Part shown: positions 59,915 through 64,000 of the stretch, in pieces
How the letters are laid out: each line of letters opens with the position of its first letter
Position numbering within the stretch: position 1 is the stretch's first letter
Origin: Gyromitra esculenta
Taxonomy: Eukaryota > Ascomycota > Pezizomycetes > Pezizales > Discinaceae
Direction of reading: 5' to 3'
Assembly: GCA_038503075.1 (NCBI GenBank)
Contig: JBCAML010000001.1
Location: 3,782,001-3,846,000, forward strand
DNA: 64,000 nt
Position numbers and translations under genes: made by a program
Notes under the pieces: generated by a model
Database searches by the model: none
Told to the model about the DNA's origin: nothing
What the model saw: only the letters and a program-made list of their open reading frames with translations

Positions 59915-61902
59915 TTAAACGGTTATATTGTGCTTGGGGAGATTTGACGAAAGCAACTAAGTGAATGCAGCGAATTTGAATCTTGTAATTCATTCGCTAA
60001 TAATACCCATTGGGCTCCAGTGGCCATATTTGTATTAGTGTAATCTGTAGTCGGCATGCCGTCAGCGAAATTGAGGATCCAAACATTCGGGTTTCTTCTC
60101 AATCTCGGGACTCCACGCGAGGAAAAGAGTACATGTATGATAAGGCTGTCGCTAAGTTCACATGTATGTGCGTGATGAGGGGGGGCAGGAAATCCGGATG
60201 ATGATGCACATGCAGGTACGTAAAACCCGAACCGAGAAGAGGAGAAAAAGGTTGTTTCAACCGGATTAATTAAAACAATTCGCTCAGCCAACTGCAAACA
60301 CTCTTTAAAGGTTCCCAGGGGCCAAATTAAGGCGACCATTGCTTGTTTCCAAGCTTATCCAGGTTTGACCGTGTTCGTATATGTTGCCAGATAAAGGTTA
60401 TCTTCCCTGCATCGGATGTACCGATAAACAAATCCGTCTCCTGGTAGTCGGATTTGGTAAATCCTTCACGAAAGTTGATTATCCTATCAACTAGCTATCA
60501 GCTCGGCTGACCGTGTTGCCTGTCTCCAATGAGAGCCGCGGACCAGCGGACGTGAAGTGAAGTACGTGGACGGGCCAAGACGTGAGACACATCCTTCGGC
60601 ATCGAGTTCAAGAAGTACTCCTCGGGAATACAGAACCCAATCCCAACGTTCAATGACCAATTCCTGCCGAGAATTCCTCCATCAGTTAATATTTGATTTC
60701 TTTGAAGCATGTGCTAGGTAGCATGATACATCCACCACTCTTTTTTCCTTTCTTTTTTCCTTTCTGCTCTTTTCTTTTTCCGTAAAACGGTCCCCCACAT
60801 TATCGCTTGACATTTTTTTGCGCAACGGCCGCCAATTGCAAAGTAACAATAAAAAAAGTAAATTTGAACCATACAGATCGCGCGGCGGGCGAGAGAGAGG
60901 GGGTAGGTGGGCTATGGACCTATCTGGATCGGAATGATCGTCCTCCCTCCCCGCGGCATCGCCTACCAGGAACGATGCAGCCAAGTCTAAATCAGCTCCA
61001 TTCAACTGGTAACTTTCGAGCATCTCATACCACATCCCCATTCTCGGTTTACGATAGCCATCGCGTGCTGTCGTCGCATAAAGCTTAAGCGGGATATCGA
61101 GGGCGTCTAGAATGACCGCGACCTTGTTTTTAAATTTTGTGATAATGGCTGAATCCTGAAGCCCTGCTTGGTCCATGAAGATTACGATACTGTAACTACA
61201 AGTAAAGAGATAGAATGAGAAAGTTAGTTAGCGTTTTTTGCCCTGGGGGTGGAGGTGGAGGGGGGTACTGAATTTCTTCCATTGGGTCACCCCCTTCCCC
61301 ACCGGTCTGAGTCAAGGCTGCGATACCCGTTATTGTACATAGTTTTTTAGTTTTTCAGGCACGGAGTTATGCCACAATTTCCAATCGTTCGCGTCCACTG
61401 CATGTATGCTTCCCGACTCGGTCGTGGTTATGGTTGAATCCTTTTTTTTTTTTCCTTCAATACGGCATGAGCCAACTTGCAACTCCCGGCAGGGGAGCGA
61501 ATTTAAAGCACCAACATAACATCCAAGATCGAATCCAGCAACTCGCCTTGTCGATTGCAATGTAGTACTTGGTCCATCGGTGGCGTTTTCATCCTCCTCC
61601 GATGATTTGTTGGAATAAGTCTCCACCAACAACGTGCTATTCACAACTCTCTCCATGTAGTGCGTTCCGATTTTCTTTCTGGCTAGCCGGTCTTCTTTGC
61701 AAAATATTTTTTTTTTTTTAGAAAACACGACAGCTTCTTGATATGGAAAGTTGTAGATTAATGTGTTTTGTGCGAGATTGGGGATAGTATGTGTTCTGTT
61801 TTGGCTTTTTGGATGCGGGGAAGCCTTACGCGTCGCTGGAAATTGCACCTTCCGTTTCGTCAGTGGCGAGATTTCTGGTGCAGGTTCTCGCTTGGAAGAC
61901 AT
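59915..61902 (-). pseudogene. pnk1: Bifunctional polynucleotide phosphatase/kinase (PNKP/Pnk1) relic
   Basis: Recognisable pieces lie in the correct family order on the minus strand. N-terminal region: 61902-61525, MSSKREPAPEISPLTKRKVQ to RRVAGFDL. Phosphatase: 61440-61327, DSTITTTESG and DANDWKLWHNSVPEKL, then 61195-60920, VIFMDQAGLQ, LYATTARDGYRKPRMGMWYE and FLVGDAAGR. Link: from 60663, NVGIGFCIPEEYFLN. Kinase: P-loop-like FIGTSDAGK at about 60440-60398, FKECLQLAE near 60310, and TNTNMATGAQWVLLANEL near 60045-59985. Intact enzymes repair DNA ends by removing 3'-phosphate and adding 5'-phosphate. Lesions: the intron inside FDL-DST (61524-61441) starts GG instead of GT. A frameshift and stop follow SVPEKLKN, a further frameshift follows KDVSHVL, the P-loop has lost its Ser/Thr after GK, and the kinase frame is broken near 59984. 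The gene is not functional as it stands. Confidence 0.85.
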
Positions 61903-62489
61903 GGTTGTTTTTAGATTATAGGTATGACGATTACGGAGATTTGTTTGGTGTTGAGATGGCTTTTGGGAAACGGATTTGGGGCTTAAGAAAAGCGACATAG
62001 CTGGTCGGAGTCGTCTGTGGGGAGAGTGAAGTTGAGGACGTCACGCGAGAAGGCGTGCTTGTAGGTTTATGGTCATCAATCGCAGACTTCTTGATATACA
62101 TGAAAATACTTATAAACAACATTAAAACAACTATTAGGGTCTATTGGTGTTCTGGGGATGATTCTTGCAAGAATTTTGTATCCCTCTATCATAGTTACTA
62201 AAGGTCATCATTTATCACTCGGTATCATTCACCGACATCAACTACAGCCAACAGTAGTAGTAGTAGTAGTAGAATTCATTTACGCATCCAACCCTTGGGT
62301 TATGGCGATCGCACTATCTAACCAAACAACCAAACACAACAAAACAAAACAAAACAATAAAAATAACAATAAAATAAAAATAAAACAAAAAATAAAATAA
62401 TAATAAAATAACCATAAAACATATCACTAATTAAACCATCGAACTAACAATTTAACTCTTCTCACTCCATATTTATCTTAACCTCAATT
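61903..62489. other. Spacer between PNKP relic and LINE
   Basis: The left part is upstream of the PNKP relic. An AGT (CTA on the minus strand) microsatellite is at 62253-62272, followed by A-rich simple sequence at 62330-62425 (plus strand). The microsatellite may mark the 3' end of the minus-strand LINE. Confidence 0.45.
62253..62272. repeat. AGT/ACT microsatellite
   Basis: Six to seven AGT units on the plus strand, about 240 bp beyond the last LINE codon. It could be the LINE's terminal simple repeat, or just an independent microsatellite. Confidence 0.85.
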
Positions 62490-64000
62490 TCTCTTCCTAC
62501 TTCTCCAAGTCCCCGTATCCCCATTCTAGCTCCCTATCTTCCTCTTTTTTCTCCTCTCTCTCACATCGTCTATTTTCTTTAAACTCCTTCCATATCTTAA
62601 CGCCATACTGTATCCCCTCTTGAGAATATAGGAGTTCTTTAACTCCTACCTTTTTCTCCAACTCTTCTTCAGCTTTATATCTGGAATCAATAGTAAACAT
62701 ACATTCTTCCAAGATATGTTTTACATTTTGGCTTCCTTTTCCGCATTCACATTGGTCGTCTTCGCTCTTCTTAATTTTGACTCGATATGCGTTGGTCCAG
62801 ATATGTCCTGTTCTGAGTCTTCCGATAATGACTTTTTGACTTCGTTCATCATCCGGGATTTTCGTCTCTTTTCGCGTTTTTTTTTGCTGCCGTCATAGCT
62901 TTTCCCTTTTCTTGGGTCGGTGCTCCATTGTTCTTGCCATTCTTCATCGGTTTCTCGTCGCGCTTTCGAGTTTAGGTAGGATATTGATATGAACCAATCT
63001 TTGTCTTTGGTTTTTTCGCATCCTGCTTTGGCTAGTATATCTGCTTTTTCATTTCCGACCGTATTCGCGTGTGCTTTTACCCATTCGAGGGTTGTGGTTA
63101 TCCCTCTTGTTTTGGCTTCATCAATCTCCCATCTTATCCTTCTCGCCATCATTTCTCCAGCTCCCGCCTCCCTCTTCTTCACCCTCATCATCGCTTCTTG
63201 GCTATCCGTTCTAATAACCAAGGTCGTTACCCCTTTCTCTCTGCACTCTTTCATCCCCTGTTCTACCGCCTTCTTTATTCCCACCATCTCTGCATCCATA
63301 ATCTCCATTTCTTCTCCCATTCCATAACTTCCTTCCCAAATTACTCCTCCCCACCTGTCAATTCTACATACTCCAACCCCTACTTTCCCTCCTTTCTTAG
63401 ACCCATCAGTATACATAACTACTTCGTCTCTCTCTTCCCTTCTTTTTCTTTGTTTCTCCAGATCTTCCTTATCCCCACTCCCGATCCTAATCACCAACTC
63501 TTCTCTTATCTTTTCCTGCCACTTTTTCTCCTTCCTTTCTATTTCCTCACATTTTTCCACCTTTTTCCATCTTTTTTGGATATTCTCGCCTATCCTTGCT
63601 AGCCCACACCTTACTCCCCCCTTTTTCCCCACTTTTTTAATCCCCTTTTTTCCCCATTCTTCTTCATCATTTTTCCTCCTTCTTTTTTCCTCCTCTTGTT
63701 CTTTAATCTCCTCTCATTAACTTTCTCGTTGGGTGAACTTCTCTCCTTATTCATTCTTTAATAGCAATTCTCTTTTTCATCGTTGGTCGCAGTTGCAGTT
63801 GGTACGAGATCGTTTTCAACTCGAATCGCTCCTCCCGGCGTGGTTCTCAAATATCCTCCCAACTTGCGCATCGCCTTTTCGTCCGCTCTATCCATTTTTT
63901 CCGCCAGTCCTTTTTGCCCCGTCCACCACACTCTTGATCCATAATCCATCACACTTCTTGCACACCCTATATACATTTTCCTCATATTTCCTACCCCGCA
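62490..64000 (-). mobile_element. Tad1-like non-LTR retrotransposon, 3' part, broken, running off the window
   Basis: Minus-strand pieces in three frames. Next to the window edge (64000-63758) is the end of the reverse-transcriptase region (MRKMYIGCARSVMDYGS, then ENDLVPTA). The frame 63632-62721 carries a full RNase H domain, with all acidic positions visible: YTDGSKKGG (Asp), MDAEMVGIKKA (Glu), VIRTDSQEA (Asp) and WVKAHANTVGNEKADILAKA (His and Asp). A frameshift near 62850 leads to the C-terminal Cys/His motif IGRLRTGHIWTNAYR and CECGKGSQNVKHILEEC, ending at a stop near 62497. RT-RNase H followed by a terminal CCHC is the pattern of Tad1-clade LINEs of fungi. The breaks between frames indicate an inactive copy. 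The endonuclease and most of the RT lie outside the window. Confidence 0.85.

Overview
The window reads as nuclear DNA of a filamentous ascomycete (Pezizomycotina). The genes are split by short introns, mostly 50-110 nt, with GTAAGT/GTATGT-type donors, CTAAC-like branch sites and AG acceptors. The encoded families (Ice2, Myg1, Qcr7, Pcs60, an AlkA-type glycosylase, Ecm33, fungal bHLH and C2H2 proteins) are typical of that group. A Tad1-like non-LTR retrotransposon fragment fits as well. I cannot fix the class or genus from the sequence alone. Exon junctions below were placed by hand from splice signals, reading frame and family conservation.

Layout. A gene-bearing left block (2.0-12.4 kb) holds ICE2 (minus) divergent from MYG1 (plus), MYG1 convergent with QCR7 (minus), a decayed beta-trefoil lectin relic (plus), and a PCS60-type peroxisomal CoA ligase (minus). 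A gene-poor tract (12.4-18.9 kb) carries two copies, in opposite orientation, of a roughly 110-bp MITE. A middle block (18.9-29.3 kb) holds a DNA-3-methyladenine glycosylase (minus), ECM33 (plus) and a bHLH transcription factor (plus). A long gene-poor tract (29.3-44.3 kb) contains a second MITE type and a mutated YVH1-like phosphatase gene. A regulatory-gene block (44.3-52.6 kb) has a C2H2 zinc-finger protein (plus) and a serine/proline-rich protein of unknown function (minus). The right end (52.6-64.0 kb) is mostly non-coding. It carries a decayed bifunctional polynucleotide phosphatase/kinase gene and the 3' part of a LINE that runs off the window.

The intact genes form no operon or obvious biosynthetic cluster. 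They are independent housekeeping and regulatory genes for ER shape, mitochondrial nuclease and respiratory chain, peroxisomal acyl activation, base-excision repair, cell wall and transcription. The main unexpected content is in the gene-poor tracts. Two normally conserved eukaryotic enzymes (Yvh1 and PNKP) appear there as recognisable but broken copies, with nonsense codons, frameshifts and lost splice sites, next to small inverted-repeat transposons. That pattern suggests an old duplicated or repeat-inactivated compartment. I found no convincing rRNA, tRNA, CRISPR array or new defence-like system.
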